A DNA stretch of 64,000 bases from Acidihalobacter aeolianus (GCF_001753165.1 NZ_CP017448.1:3289183-3353182); one strand, 5' to 3'; positions 1 through 9,477 are shown, numbered from the stretch's first letter. Notes: a model not told the origin generated them from the sequence alone. Made by a program: numbers and translations.

Positions 1-1134
1 GTGGTTGGGGCGCTCATCGAGCACACTGCGGATGTGCGCCGCCAGTGGGACGTACTTGAGCAACTGCCGTGCGAACGCCGATTTGCGTTCCTGGGTGTCC
101 CCGTTCACATAACGCCGGCCCACCGCGGTCAGCGCGATCTGGCCCTGCACGACCATCGCGAGATCCAGGATCTCCAGTGACTCGACCAGCGGGAACAGGT
201 CGTCTACCGACAGCTGCATGTCGTCGGCCAGTTCCGGCAGACTGATGAAACGCTGACCCGAGGTTTCGCTCTCCGCGTCGATGGCCTCGATCAGGCCAGC
301 GAGACGGTTGATCGCCGCAGTGGGCAGACGATAGCTGACGCCCTCCGCACGCCGCGGCGCCTGCGGTCCGCGGCGGGTCATGATCGCGTAGATCTCCTCG
401 ACCAGACGGCGGAATTCGGGGGCCTGGCGATTGCGCGGCTGCGGCAGGCGCACGGGAATCTCGGCCGCCACCCGCCCGGGGTTGGAGGCGAAGATCACGA
501 TGCGGTCGGCCATCAGTACCGCTTCCTCGATGTTGTGCGAGACCAGCAGGATGCCGCGCAGCGGAATCTGGCGCTCCTCCCACAGGTCAAGCAGATCGGT
601 GCGCAGGTTCTCTGCGGTAAGCACGTCGAGCGCGGAAAACGCCTCGTCCATCAGCAGCACATCGGGGTCGACCACCAGTGCGCGGGCGAAGCCGACGCGC
701 TGGCGCATACCGCCGGACAGCTCGCGTGGATAGGCCGACTCGAAGCCGTCGAGTCCGATCAGATCGATCGCCGCCAGTGCACGCCGCAGGCGTTCCGCAC
801 GCGGCACCCCGCGCGCCTCAAGGCCGAGTTCCACGTTCTCCAGCACGGTCAGCCAGGGAAACAGCGCGAAACTCTGGAACACCATCGAGAGACCCGGCAC
901 CGGCCCGGTCACTGGGCTGTCGCGGTACATCACCTCGCCGCCGGTCGGCGGCACCAGTCCGGACATGATGCGCAGCAAGGTCGACTTGCCCGAACCCGAG
1001 CGGCCCAGCAGCACCAGGATCTCGTCCTCGCGCAGACTCAGGTCCACACCGTCGAGAATCTTGAGATCCTCGCCGTCCGGCGTCTTGAAAGCCTTTTCCA
1101 CGCCGCTCAGACGCAGGATGTCCTTGGCTGCCAT
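1..1134 (-). CDS. ABC transporter ATPase, NitT/TauT type (partial at window edge)
   Basis: Cytoplasmic ATPase of a nitrate/sulfonate/taurine/bicarbonate-type importer. The ATG at 1134 gives a Walker A GRSGSGKST around 1000, a Q-loop (VFQSF), the signature LSGGMRQR and Walker B VLLMDEAFSALD. After about residue 260 the frame continues into a second region ending in KYVPLAAHIRSVLDERPNH at the window edge. That is the AAA-associated C-terminal domain seen on some members of this family. No stop occurs inside the window, so the C-terminus lies to the left. The start is 12 bp after the permease stop, so the two are co-transcribed. The substrate cannot be read from the ATPase; no periplasmic binding protein gene is present here. 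Confidence 0.9.
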   Translation of the reverse strand, partial: MAAKDILRLSGVEKAFKTPDGEDLKILDGVDLSLREDEILVLLGRSGSGKSTLLRIMSGLVPPTGGEVMYRDSPVTGPVPGLSMVFQSFALFPWLTVLENVELGLEARGVPRAERLRRALAAIDLIGLDGFESAYPRELSGGMRQRVGFARALVVDPDVLLMDEAFSALDVLTAENLRTDLLDLWEERQIPLRGILLVSHNIEEAVLMADRIVIFASNPGRVAAEIPVRLPQPRNRQAPEFRRLVEEIYAIMTRRGPQAPRRAEGVSYRLPTAAINRLAGLIEAIDAESETSGQRFISLPELADDMQLSVDDLFPLVESLEILDLAMVVQGQIALTAVGRRYVNGDTQERKSAFARQLLKYVPLAAHIRSVLDERPNH

Positions 1135-1146
1135 GCGGATGCTCTC

Positions 1147-2865
1147 CTAGTCGAGACGCCAGTGCGTCTCGGCGAACTGATACAGTCGGTGCCAGACGAA
1201 CCGGTTGATGGTGATGACGAACAGGGCCATCACTCCGGTGCCAAGCACGACATGATGCACATCGCCGCGCGCGGTCGCCTGGGCAATGTAGGCGCCTAGG
1301 CCTGTGGCGACTAGGGTGTGATTGCCCCAGCTCACCACCTCAGCCACGATGCTCGCGTTCCAGGCCCCGCCCGAGGCGGTGATCGCACCGGTGACATAGG
1401 ACTGGAACACGCCGGGGAACAGCAACCGCCTGAAACGCAGCCAGCCGCGCAGCCCCAGGTTGTGCGAGGCCTCCTTGAGGTCCGAGGGTAGGGCTGCGGC
1501 GCCTCCGATGACGTTGAACAGGATGTACCACTGACTGCCCAGAATCATCAACGGGCTGACCCAGACGTTGACGTTGAGATGGAAACCGACGATGACCACG
1601 ACCACCAGTGGAAACAAGAGGTTGGCGGGGAAAGCGGCGAGGAACTGGGCCAGCGGCTGGATCCGCTGCGCGAGACGTGGGCGCAGCCCGATCCAGATGC
1701 CGATCGGCACCCATACCACGCTGGCGAGCACCACCAGCACGAACACGCGCAGTGCGGTGGCACCGCCGAGCAGGAACACGTGCCAGACCTCGCCCCAGCC
1801 GAAGTCGCGCGGGATGATGCGCCACATTTCGATCAGGGTGCCGACCACGAGCAGTGCCAGCGCCAGATTGAAAATCAGATCGAGCCAGCGCATACGCCGC
1901 GAGTCATCCTCGCCGGGAAACGCCTTTGGGCTGGAGCCTAGGCGCAGGCTGGCCTGCCAGAATACCCCCGGCACCACCGCCAGCAGGCGCATGATCCGTG
2001 TCCGCTTGATGAAGTCGAGCACCATCGATTCCGGCGCGGTGCCGGAGGCACTGCTTTCGAACTTGAACTTGTCGGCCCAGGCCACCACCGGGCGGAAGAA
2101 CAACCAGTCGTAGAGCAGGATCACGCCGAGCATGGTCACGATTGCCCAGCCGATCGCCCCGAGGTCGCGCTGCTGGATGGCCAGCGCGATGTAGGAACCG
2201 ACGCCGGGCACCATGACCTGATGGCCGCCCACCGTGATCGCCTCCGCGGCGACCACGAAGAACCAGCCGCCCGATACCGACATCATGGTGTTCCATACCA
2301 GCCCCGGCATAGCGTAAGGCAGTTCGAGGCGCCAGAAACGCAGCCACGGCGAAAGCTGGTAGGTCGAGGCCGCCTCGCTCAGGTCGCGCGGCACCGTCTT
2401 GAGCGAGTGGTACAGGCTGAAGGCCATGTTCCAGGCCTGCGAGGTGAACACCGCGAAGATCACAGCCATCTGCACACCCCACAGACTGCCTGGAAACAGC
2501 GCGACGAAACCGGCCACGGTGATCGACAGGTAGCCGAGGATGGGCACCGACTGCAGCACGTCGAGCGCGGGCACCAGGATGCGTTCGGCATAGCGGTTCT
2601 TCGCCGCCAGCGTGGCGTAGACGAGTGCGAACACCAGCGAGACACCCAGTGCGGCGACCATGCGCAGCACCGTGTAGAGCGCGTACCCGGGCAAGTCCAT
2701 TGGGTCCAGGGAGATCGGCAACGGCTGCCCAATCACATAGGGTGCGCTCATGCGCCCGCCCGCCCAGGCCACCAGATAGATCAGCCCGAACACCAGCGGC
2801 AGCGCGATCAAGTCGCGCCTGTTGGGCAACGGCAGCCGGGCTGGCAACGATGGAAGCTGGGCCAC
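1147..2865 (-). CDS. ABC transporter permease with two fused membrane domains
   Basis: A 572-residue inner-membrane permease. Two BPD_transp_1 domains lie in one chain, roughly residues 60-270 and 340-560, each with several hydrophobic segments and an EAA-type loop (EAASTYQLSPWLRFWRLELP in the first, EASHNLGLRGWLRFRRLLFP in the second). Most relatives encode one such domain and dimerise; the tandem form is known in autotrophs and sulfur oxidisers. It pairs with the ATPase downstream to form an importer of the nitrate/sulfonate/bicarbonate class. In an autotroph, bicarbonate or a sulfur anion are reasonable guesses, but the sequence does not decide. The start is the first ATG of the frame. Confidence 0.88.
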   Translation of the reverse strand: MAQLPSLPARLPLPNRRDLIALPLVFGLIYLVAWAGGRMSAPYVIGQPLPISLDPMDLPGYALYTVLRMVAALGVSLVFALVYATLAAKNRYAERILVPALDVLQSVPILGYLSITVAGFVALFPGSLWGVQMAVIFAVFTSQAWNMAFSLYHSLKTVPRDLSEAASTYQLSPWLRFWRLELPYAMPGLVWNTMMSVSGGWFFVVAAEAITVGGHQVMVPGVGSYIALAIQQRDLGAIGWAIVTMLGVILLYDWLFFRPVVAWADKFKFESSASGTAPESMVLDFIKRTRIMRLLAVVPGVFWQASLRLGSSPKAFPGEDDSRRMRWLDLIFNLALALLVVGTLIEMWRIIPRDFGWGEVWHVFLLGGATALRVFVLVVLASVVWVPIGIWIGLRPRLAQRIQPLAQFLAAFPANLLFPLVVVVIVGFHLNVNVWVSPLMILGSQWYILFNVIGGAAALPSDLKEASHNLGLRGWLRFRRLLFPGVFQSYVTGAITASGGAWNASIVAEVVSWGNHTLVATGLGAYIAQATARGDVHHVVLGTGVMALFVITINRFVWHRLYQFAETHWRLD

Positions 2866-3022
2866 AAAAGATCTCCAGTGGGGGCGTATTGCCCGGGCGG
2901 GGCAGTGCGGCCCGTCCCCGATACATGTTCTGATCGGTATCGCACGCCGCTACCCGCATCGCAGGACCGCGCACGGCGGGGGCCTTTATAGCTGCAGGTT
3001 CAGGCGGATACAAGCCCCCCTG

Positions 3023-3361
3023 TCAACCATAGGGTTCTTCCTCTCGTGGTTCGACCAATTGCAGGCCGGGATGACTCAATGCACCCACCCGGTACAGCGA
3101 GTGGGCAAGGTTTTGCGGTGCATGGCGCACGACCACCGTGCGGCCCGAATCGGCCAGGCCGCGAAGCCGCTCGAGCAGTCCGATGACGGCGGTTGCATCG
3201 AGCAGATCCAGCTCGGCCAGATCCAGCGTGATATTCCCCATCACGTCCGCCTGAAGCTCTGCCGCAAGACATTCGAGGAACCCCGGCAGGTCGCGCGCGA
3301 CCAGTTCGCCCTGCAGATGCAGGATACCGTCTGCGTCGCGCCGAACCAGGAACGCCGACAC
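3023..3361 (-). CDS. STAS-domain protein
   Basis: A 112-residue single-domain protein. The pattern GNITLDLAELDLLDATAVIGLL fits the STAS fold of anti-sigma-factor antagonists and MlaB-like proteins: a beta strand, then the loop before helix 1 where SpoIIAA carries its phospho-serine. Here that spot reads DLLDATAV, with Thr as the possible acceptor. It starts 4 bp after the acuI-like stop, so the two are probably co-transcribed. No anti-sigma kinase gene is adjacent, so the partner is unknown. An MlaB-like role with a lipid transporter is possible but no mla genes are visible. Confidence 0.7.
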   Translation of the reverse strand: MSAFLVRRDADGILHLQGELVARDLPGFLECLAAELQADVMGNITLDLAELDLLDATAVIGLLERLRGLADSGRTVVVRHAPQNLAHSLYRVGALSHPGLQLVEPREEEPYG

Positions 3362-3365
3362 CGGC

Positions 3366-4361
3366 TCAGCGTGCCAGATCGACCACCACGCGCCCTTGCT
3401 GCACGCCCTGCATCACCCGCTCGAACACCGCGGGCAGACCCTCGAGACCGACCGTGTCGGCGATACTGTCGATCAATTTGGGGGGACGCAAGTCGCCGGC
3501 CATGCGTGCCCACACGGCGCGCCGCAAGGCGGGTGGGCAGTCGACGGAATGGATGCCGAGCAGGCTCACGCCGCGCAGGATGAAGGGCAGGACCGTGGTG
3601 TTGAGTTCGGTACCCGCGGCCAGTCCCACGGCGGCGATGTTGCCGTAGGGGCGCACGCTGCGCGTCAGCCAGGCAAGCACCGCCCCGCCGAGGGTGTCGA
3701 CCGCGCCGCCCCATTGGGCCGATTCCAGCGGCCGCTCGCCCAGCGCAAGGGTGTGCCGATCGAGCACGGCTGCGGCACCCAGCTCGCGCAGGTAGGGTGC
3801 GGATTCCGGCTTGCCGGTGAGCGCGTGCACCTCGTAGCCACGCGCGGCCAGCATGGCCACGGCAAAGCCGCCGACGCCGCCGGTGGCGCCGGTGACGAGG
3901 ATCGGCCCCAGTTCGGGGGTCTGGTGGTTTTCCTCCAGGCGCATCACCGCGAGCGCGGCACTGAAACCCGCGGTGCCGAGCGCCATCGCCGCATAGGCAT
4001 CGAGCCCGTCCGGCAGCGGGACGACGCACTCGGCCGGCACCCTCACGAGCTCGGCGTAGCCGCCGTCGCGCGTCTCGGACAACCCGCAGCCGGTCACCAC
4101 CACGGCGTCGCCGGGCGCGAAGCCGGCGTCGTCGGACGAAACGACTTCGCCGGCCACGTCGATGCCGCCGATCAGCGGGAAGCGGCGCAGGATGCGCCCG
4201 CGTCCAGTGCCGGCGAGCGCATCCTTGTAGTTGACCCCGGAATAGCGGCCGCGGATCACCACGTCGCCAGGGCTCAACTCGTCGAGCGTCGCCGTTTCGA
4301 TGCCCGCGCGGATCGTACCCGCCTCGTCACGATGGATGCGAAAGGCTCTGAAACCTGTCAT
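3366..4361 (-). CDS. acuI: Acryloyl-CoA reductase / YhdH-type quinone oxidoreductase
   Basis: A 331-residue medium-chain dehydrogenase/reductase of the AcuI/YhdH family, close to the usual length of 325-330. The N-terminus carries the YSGVNYKDALAGTG motif typical of the group. The NADPH-binding Rossmann motif is GATGGVGGFA near residue 155. Family members reduce acryloyl-CoA to propionyl-CoA with NADPH and lack the zinc ligands of alcohol dehydrogenases; none are seen here. It lies between a FadL-like channel and a STAS gene, in a run of acyl-CoA genes, so a role in removing a reactive enoyl-CoA is plausible. Confidence 0.88.
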   Translation of the reverse strand: MTGFRAFRIHRDEAGTIRAGIETATLDELSPGDVVIRGRYSGVNYKDALAGTGRGRILRRFPLIGGIDVAGEVVSSDDAGFAPGDAVVVTGCGLSETRDGGYAELVRVPAECVVPLPDGLDAYAAMALGTAGFSAALAVMRLEENHQTPELGPILVTGATGGVGGFAVAMLAARGYEVHALTGKPESAPYLRELGAAAVLDRHTLALGERPLESAQWGGAVDTLGGAVLAWLTRSVRPYGNIAAVGLAAGTELNTTVLPFILRGVSLLGIHSVDCPPALRRAVWARMAGDLRPPKLIDSIADTVGLEGLPAVFERVMQGVQQGRVVVDLAR

Positions 4362-4394
4362 GCAACCTCCCTGCTAATGCTGGGAACGCCGGCC

Positions 4395-5765
4395 TCAAAA
4401 GCGGTAATTGGCCTGTGCCCCGAGCATGTTCACGTTGCCCCGATACTGCCCTGTCAGCGTATTCTGGTATGCACCTTCCGTGGTGTTGTCGATACGGACG
4501 TTGCGGAACAGCACATAGGTGTAGCCGACGTCCCAGCTCAGCTGCTTGCTGGCGCGGTAGCCCATGCCGAGCGAGATCCAGGTGCGGTCGCTGCCGGGCA
4601 GGCGCGCGGTGCGGTGCTGCGCGTCCGGCACCGGCGTCTGATCGAAGGCCAGGCCCCCGCGCCAGGTCAGGCGTGCATCCTGGCGGAAGGTCAGGCCGAC
4701 GGCATAGCGCAGGGTATCGCGCCAGCTCTCGGTGGTCAGCAGATCGGGCTGCCCGTTGTCCTTGGTCACCTGCAAGCTGGAAAAGCGGCTCCACTGCGTC
4801 CAGGTCAGGTCGCCGCTGAGCGTCCAGCGCCGATCGAGCCGCTGCGACAGGCCGAGCGAAGCGGTGGCGGGCAAATCCAGCGCCGCAGTGGCGCCGGTAT
4901 CCGCCAGCTGCGGGTTGCCGGCCAGCAGCGCCGGGATATTGCCGTAGGTCACCTGCCCCTTGAGCGTGTGATCCACGGCTGCACGGTAGGCGAAGCCGAG
5001 TCGGGTGTCCGCAGACAGGTCGAACACCAGTCCGAGGTTCCAGCCCAGCGCCCAGTCGTGCCCCTTCACCCGTGCGAGACCGTCGACCTGCGGGTTGCCG
5101 GGCGTCAGTCCGTAGGCATTGCAGGTGGCCAGGCCGCCAGGCACCTGTCCCTGGGCGGCGGCGCCGTAGCACAGCGAACCGCTATCGACCGCGGAGGTCA
5201 GATTGGCGCTCGCGTATTGCGCATCCAGGCCGAAACCGAGGCTGAGCCTGGGATTCACGCGGTAGGACACGGCCGGGTTGAGGTTGATGACCTGCAGCTC
5301 GCTGGTGAGGGCATGGTAGCGTCCGAGCCACCCGTCGCGATACTGCGTGGCGAGTCCGTACGGTACGCTGAGACCGAAACCGACGTGCGTGCGCGCGTCC
5401 ACGGCATGGGTCAGATACAGGTTCGGCACCCAGGCGGACTCGCCGGCGTTGCCGCCCTCGTTGCCGTGGGTGATATTGCCGATGCCCGCGACGCTCGACT
5501 GGCCCCCGCTCAGGGTGAAGGTCGGCGCGATGTAGATCACGCCGGTGCTCAACCGGGTGCCAGAAAGATCGCTCATCGCCGCCGGATTGAAGTACAGGGC
5601 GCTGGCCTCGCCGTTGCCCGTGGTCGCGCCCGCATAGGCATCGCCAAGACCGGTTGCGTTCTGCTCCGTGATGGCGAAGCCGGCCGCGTCGGCACTCGGC
5701 GGCAGCACGCAGACTGCCAGCATGGCCATGGCGCCCACCGACGCCGTGAATGGATGTCGCATCAT
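4395..5765 (-). CDS. fadL: FadL-family outer membrane channel for hydrophobic compounds
   Basis: A 456-residue outer membrane beta-barrel. The signal peptide ends near PPSADA, and the mature protein begins AGFAITEQNATGLGDAYAG, the N-terminal hatch of FadL-type transporters, followed by the conserved FNPAAM. The protein ends in NYRF, giving the C-terminal aromatic residue expected for BAM insertion. FadL proteins let long-chain fatty acids or other hydrophobic compounds diffuse across the outer membrane. An acyl-CoA synthetase and a thioesterase lie just upstream on the same strand, so uptake followed by CoA activation is the likely pathway. The start gives a clean signal peptide. Confidence 0.9.
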   Translation of the reverse strand: MMRHPFTASVGAMAMLAVCVLPPSADAAGFAITEQNATGLGDAYAGATTGNGEASALYFNPAAMSDLSGTRLSTGVIYIAPTFTLSGGQSSVAGIGNITHGNEGGNAGESAWVPNLYLTHAVDARTHVGFGLSVPYGLATQYRDGWLGRYHALTSELQVINLNPAVSYRVNPRLSLGFGLDAQYASANLTSAVDSGSLCYGAAAQGQVPGGLATCNAYGLTPGNPQVDGLARVKGHDWALGWNLGLVFDLSADTRLGFAYRAAVDHTLKGQVTYGNIPALLAGNPQLADTGATAALDLPATASLGLSQRLDRRWTLSGDLTWTQWSRFSSLQVTKDNGQPDLLTTESWRDTLRYAVGLTFRQDARLTWRGGLAFDQTPVPDAQHRTARLPGSDRTWISLGMGYRASKQLSWDVGYTYVLFRNVRIDNTTEGAYQNTLTGQYRGNVNMLGAQANYRF

Positions 5766-5844
5766 CGATTTCCCCCTACTTTATTTGTTCAGTTATTACG
5801 TCGATTGTTATTCGTTCGCGCGGTGCCGTCGCGGCATACGGCGT

Positions 5845-6243
5845 TCAGGTCCCGGTGGGAACCGGACGCGGCTTGCCGTGTTCGTCGATCGCCACGTAGG
5901 TCAGTTCGGCCGAGCACACATGGATGAACTCCGGCGGTGTGAGGTGGCGATGCACATAGACCTCCACACCGACCCGGATCGAACTCCTGCCGACCTCCTC
6001 CACCCGGGCATAGAGACTCACCAGATCGCCGACCTTCACCGGTTTGAGGAATACCAGCCGCTGCACCGCCACCGTCACCACGCGCCCCTGGGCGCGGGCT
6101 ACCGCGGGAATGCTGCCGGCGATGTCGACCTGGGACATGATCCAGCCACCGAAGATGTCGCCCCCGGCATTGATGTCGGCTGGCCTAGCCGGTACGCGCA
6201 GTACGGGTTCCTCTCCTGCCAACAGTTCCTTGCCGTCAGGCAT
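5845..6243 (-). CDS. YciA-like acyl-CoA thioesterase
   Basis: A 132-residue single hot-dog-fold protein, the usual YciA length. It has the family motif region PADINAGGDIFGGWIMSQVD, where the Asp and the Gly-rich turn lie at the active site between subunits. YciA-type enzymes hydrolyse short- to long-chain acyl-CoAs. The start overlaps the end of the acyl-CoA synthetase gene by 8 bp, indicating translational coupling: activation and hydrolysis of the same acyl-CoA pool sit in one transcript. Confidence 0.88.
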   Translation of the reverse strand: MPDGKELLAGEEPVLRVPARPADINAGGDIFGGWIMSQVDIAGSIPAVARAQGRVVTVAVQRLVFLKPVKVGDLVSLYARVEEVGRSSIRVGVEVYVHRHLTPPEFIHVCSAELTYVAIDEHGKPRPVPTGT

Positions 6244-8056
6244 CGCAGTTGCCCTCGTAGAGTCGGTCCAGATCCGCCGCGTGCAGCTTGAGGATACGCA
6301 CGCGCTTGAGTTTTTGCGTCGGTGTCATCAGACCCGCCTCGACCGTCCAAGGTTCAAGCTGCGCCGCTACCCGGCGGATCTGGGCGTATCCCGGAAAATC
6401 GTGCAGGGCCCGGCCGATCCGCTCCTGCAGGCGCCGCTCGACGAAGCGGTCGCGCAGCGATGCCGGGTCGGCGGGATCGACGTCCCAGGCCGCTGCGTAG
6501 GCCGGCCAGGCCTCGGCATTGAGCACGACCAGGGCACAGAGATAGGGCCGCCCCTCACCGGCTACCACCACCTGATCGAACAACTCGTCCAGTCCGATCG
6601 CCGTTTCCATTTCAGAAGGTGGCACTTTTTCACCGTTGTTGAGCACGATGATGTCCTTGATCCGGCCCGTGATGTACAAGCGGTTCGCCTCGTCCTGGCG
6701 CACCTGGTCGCCGGTGCGCAACCATCCGTCCTCACTCAACGTGGCACGCGTCGCCGCTTCGTCGCGCCAGTACCCCTGCATCACGTTCGGCCCGCGCACC
6801 TCAAGCTCGCTGTCCGCACCGATGCGCACCTCCACGCCGTCGAGCGGTGCGCCGATGCTGTCGAAACGGTTGTCCGCGGGGCGATTCACGCTGACCACCG
6901 GGCTGGCCTCGGTCAGCCCGTAGCCCTGCAGGACCGGGATGCCCAGGGCCGAGAATTCGCGCGCCAGTTTCGGCGACAGCGCGGCACCGCCGCACACCGC
7001 AAAACGCAGTCGCCCGCCGAGTTGCGTGCGGATTTTCGCGGCGACCAGACGATCGAGCAGCGGCCAGGACCAAAGCGACGGACGCCAGCCGGCCTGCCCG
7101 AGGCTGCGCGTGTAACGCCGCGCACCGACCTCGAGCGTCAGCTCGTACAACCTGCGCGTGAGCGCGGATTTGCGCGCAAGCCCCTTGGCGATGCGCGCAT
7201 GCAGGCGCTCGTACACCCGAGGGACAGAGATCAGCACGGTGGGCTGTACCGAACGCAAGTCCTCGCCCAGCTGCTGCACCGAACGCGCATAGGCGACGCG
7301 GGCGCCATAGAACATCGGGAAGTAATAGCCGCCGGTACGCTCCAGGGTATGCGACAGCGGCAGAAAGGACAGGAACACGTCGTCCTCATACAACGGCTCG
7401 ACCGCACAGACGGCCCAAGCATTGGCGAGCAGGTTGCCGTGGGTGAGCATCACGCCCTTGGGCCGCCCAGCGGTGCCCGAGGTGTAGACGATGCTGGCCA
7501 GGGTATCGGGTCCGGCGCCCGCGCGCTGCGGCTCGCCGTGGCAACCGAAGCTCCATTCGGCGAAGGACTCGAGATGCCGGTCGCGCGCGCCGTCCTCGAT
7601 TTCGATGTTGGCCAGGCTGACGATGCGCTTGAGCGAGTCGAAACCGGTCTCGACCTCCTGCAGGCGCCGCCATTGCCGACGCCCGTTGACCACCAGCAAA
7701 CGGGCCTGCGTTTCCTTGACGATATGCGCGACGTTGTCCGGCCGGTCGTCGGTGTACAGCGGCACGGTGACCAGACCGAGCCCCAGTGCCGCCTGATCGA
7801 GTACGACCCATTCGCGGGAATTGCGCAGCATCACGGCGACTCTGTCGCCCGGCTGCAGTCCCTCGCGACGCATCGCCGCCTGCCATCGGCCGACTTCCAA
7901 CGCCATTTCGCGCCAGGTGGTGTCGACCCAGCGCTGACTGCCGGCATCGTAATGGGTGTAGGCCACGCGGTCCGGGGTGCGGCGCACGCGCTCCTGGAAC
8001 AAGCCGCTGAGATTGCCGGCCTCCTCGGGCCGTATCAGGTCGCTCTGCCGGACCAT
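6236..8056 (-). CDS. AMP-forming long-chain acyl-CoA synthetase
   Basis: A 606-residue ANL-superfamily enzyme that activates fatty acids to acyl-CoA through an acyl-AMP intermediate. The AMP-binding P-loop-like motif is YTSGTAGRPKGV near residue 190, the A5 motif is QGYGLTEASPVVS near 380, the A7-A8 region includes WLRTGD, and TPTQKLKRVRI provides the catalytic Lys near the C-terminus. The layout matches FadD15/Faa-type synthetases that act on free long-chain acids. It is the first gene of a minus-strand cluster with thioesterase, FadL and AcuI-like genes and is divergent from the ParA-like gene. Confidence 0.92.
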   Translation of the reverse strand: MVRQSDLIRPEEAGNLSGLFQERVRRTPDRVAYTHYDAGSQRWVDTTWREMALEVGRWQAAMRREGLQPGDRVAVMLRNSREWVVLDQAALGLGLVTVPLYTDDRPDNVAHIVKETQARLLVVNGRRQWRRLQEVETGFDSLKRIVSLANIEIEDGARDRHLESFAEWSFGCHGEPQRAGAGPDTLASIVYTSGTAGRPKGVMLTHGNLLANAWAVCAVEPLYEDDVFLSFLPLSHTLERTGGYYFPMFYGARVAYARSVQQLGEDLRSVQPTVLISVPRVYERLHARIAKGLARKSALTRRLYELTLEVGARRYTRSLGQAGWRPSLWSWPLLDRLVAAKIRTQLGGRLRFAVCGGAALSPKLAREFSALGIPVLQGYGLTEASPVVSVNRPADNRFDSIGAPLDGVEVRIGADSELEVRGPNVMQGYWRDEAATRATLSEDGWLRTGDQVRQDEANRLYITGRIKDIIVLNNGEKVPPSEMETAIGLDELFDQVVVAGEGRPYLCALVVLNAEAWPAYAAAWDVDPADPASLRDRFVERRLQERIGRALHDFPGYAQIRRVAAQLEPWTVEAGLMTPTQKLKRVRILKLHAADLDRLYEGNCDA

Positions 8057-8187
8057 TGCGCATCCTTGTAATCGTCCCGCCTCTGGCCGGACGGGCAGTC
8101 CGCCGGACGGTGTTAGAGTATCGGTCGCCCCGGCCGCTCGAGGCGGCCGGTATAGTGTAACAGTCCCTTCATGCGGTGCTGATCTTC

Positions 8188-8949
8188 ATGCGTACCCTGG
8201 CCCTCTACAACCTCAAGGGCGGCGTCGGCAAGACCGTCTCGGCGGTCAACCTTGCCGCGCTCGCAGCCCGCGCGGGATTCAAGACCCTGCTCTGGGACCT
8301 CGATCCGCAAGGCTCGGCGGCCTGGTACCTCGGCCTCGACCGCGAGGCGACCGGGGGCATGAAGCGCCTCGCCCGTGGCAGGACGCCGATCGGCGAACTG
8401 ATCCGGCACAGCCCGGTGCCGGGACTGGACGTGCTGGCGGGCGGACTTTCCAGCCTGCACCTGGAGACGGCCCAGGCCGGACAGCATGCCCTGCTGACGC
8501 AGCTTGCGGATCCGCTCGCCGAGGACTACCACCTGCTCGTCTACGACTGCCCCGCCGGGCTTCAGGCGGTCAACGAGGCCGTGCTCGAAAGAGCCGACGT
8601 GGTCGCCGTACCGATGATTCCCACCAGTCTGTCGCTCAACACCTACGAGCTGCTCGTGCATTACCTCGCCAAACACAAACTCACGCGCGTCAAGCTCTAT
8701 CCGTTTCTTTCCCAGGTGGACCGCCGCCGCGGATTGCACCGCACGCTGTGCGAAACCCTGCCTTCACGCATGCACACGCTGCTTCGCGCCAGGATCCCCT
8801 ACGCCTCGGTGGTCGAACAGATGGGTCCGAAACGCCTACCACTAGCGCTGTTCGCTCCGCACAGTCCCGCCGCGCTGGCCTACGCCGAGATGTGGGCGGA
8901 ACTGAGCACGCGTCTAAAGCTGGAAGCGCCGATCGCACCACCGACTTAG
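8188..8949 (+). CDS. ParA/MinD-family ATPase
   Basis: A P-loop ATPase of about 253 residues with the deviant Walker A KGGVGKTVSAVNLAAL directly after the N-terminus. The pattern LLWDLDPQGSAAWYLG (A') and LVYDCPAGL (Walker B) confirm a ParA/Soj-type protein. The frame is open from a GTG at 8176, but the ATG at 8188 puts the P-loop at the usual distance from the start. No parB or centromere-like repeat adjoins it, so it is an orphan ParA. Such orphans position large cargoes (chemoreceptors, carboxysomes, pili) or act in unrelated signalling; the cargo is not evident here. Confidence 0.85.
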   Translation: MRTLALYNLKGGVGKTVSAVNLAALAARAGFKTLLWDLDPQGSAAWYLGLDREATGGMKRLARGRTPIGELIRHSPVPGLDVLAGGLSSLHLETAQAGQHALLTQLADPLAEDYHLLVYDCPAGLQAVNEAVLERADVVAVPMIPTSLSLNTYELLVHYLAKHKLTRVKLYPFLSQVDRRRGLHRTLCETLPSRMHTLLRARIPYASVVEQMGPKRLPLALFAPHSPAALAYAEMWAELSTRLKLEAPIAPPT

Positions 8950-8957
8950 TCCACCCG

Positions 8958-9467
8958 CTAGAATCCGGCACGCGCCAGCCAGAGGCGCGCACGCAGACCC
9001 CAGCTCGAGGTCAGCCCGACCAAGCGGAAGGCTATCCGCCCGGACGGGCCCAGCACGAAACCTGCCGGTACAGCAACCACACCCCAGCGCCTGAACAGTT
9101 CTCCGGTTGGATCCACGATCACCTTGAAATTCAGCCCATGCTGGCGCATGAAGGCGCGCAGTTTCGCTGCGTCGCCGGAATCCAGGGCAATGGTAACCAC
9201 GGACCAATCGCGCGACACCGACTGCAGGGTACCCAGCTCAGTACGGCAGATCGGGCACCAGGTCGCCCAGAACATCACCAGCACCGGTCGGCCGTGCAGG
9301 GCGTCGAGGCTGACGGCGGCACCGTCGGTCGCAACCGCGGCCAGCGCCGGTGCCGCTCCGCTGGCGAGATGGCGCGTCTGCCACAGCGACACGCCGGCAT
9401 ATACCGCAAGCAAGATCGCCGCGTCACGTGCGAGGCGCAGCAGCGTACGCCGCCCAGGACGCTTCAA
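8958..9467 (-). CDS. TlpA/ResA-like membrane-anchored thioredoxin
   Basis: Periplasmic thiol-disulfide oxidoreductase. An N-terminal membrane anchor (LLRLARDAAILLAVYAGVSL) precedes a thioredoxin fold with the active site WATWCPICRTE and the cis-Pro region VVAVPAGFVL (Ala-Val-Pro). The frame is open back to a TTG at 9575, but that start would overlap the neighbouring gene by about 100 bp, so I place the start at the TTG at 9467, directly before the anchor. The start is uncertain; no good ribosome-binding site is visible. Family members reduce apocytochrome c or other exported proteins. It follows the HEAT-repeat gene on the same strand. Confidence 0.78.
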   Translation of the reverse strand: MKRPGRRTLLRLARDAAILLAVYAGVSLWQTRHLASGAAPALAAVATDGAAVSLDALHGRPVLVMFWATWCPICRTELGTLQSVSRDWSVVTIALDSGDAAKLRAFMRQHGLNFKVIVDPTGELFRRWGVVAVPAGFVLGPSGRIAFRLVGLTSSWGLRARLWLARAGF

Positions 9468-9477
9468 CGCCGCGACA

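Noticed and set aside
3396-5927. Very long plus-strand open frame (843 codons) opposite acuI and fadL
   Set aside because: It is antisense to two well-recognised genes, has Gln/His/Arg-rich low-complexity composition typical of GC-rich shadow frames, and shows no domain.
6044-8071. 675-codon plus-strand frame opposite the acyl-CoA synthetase
   Set aside because: Shadow frame of a GC-rich gene; the minus strand carries all ANL motifs.
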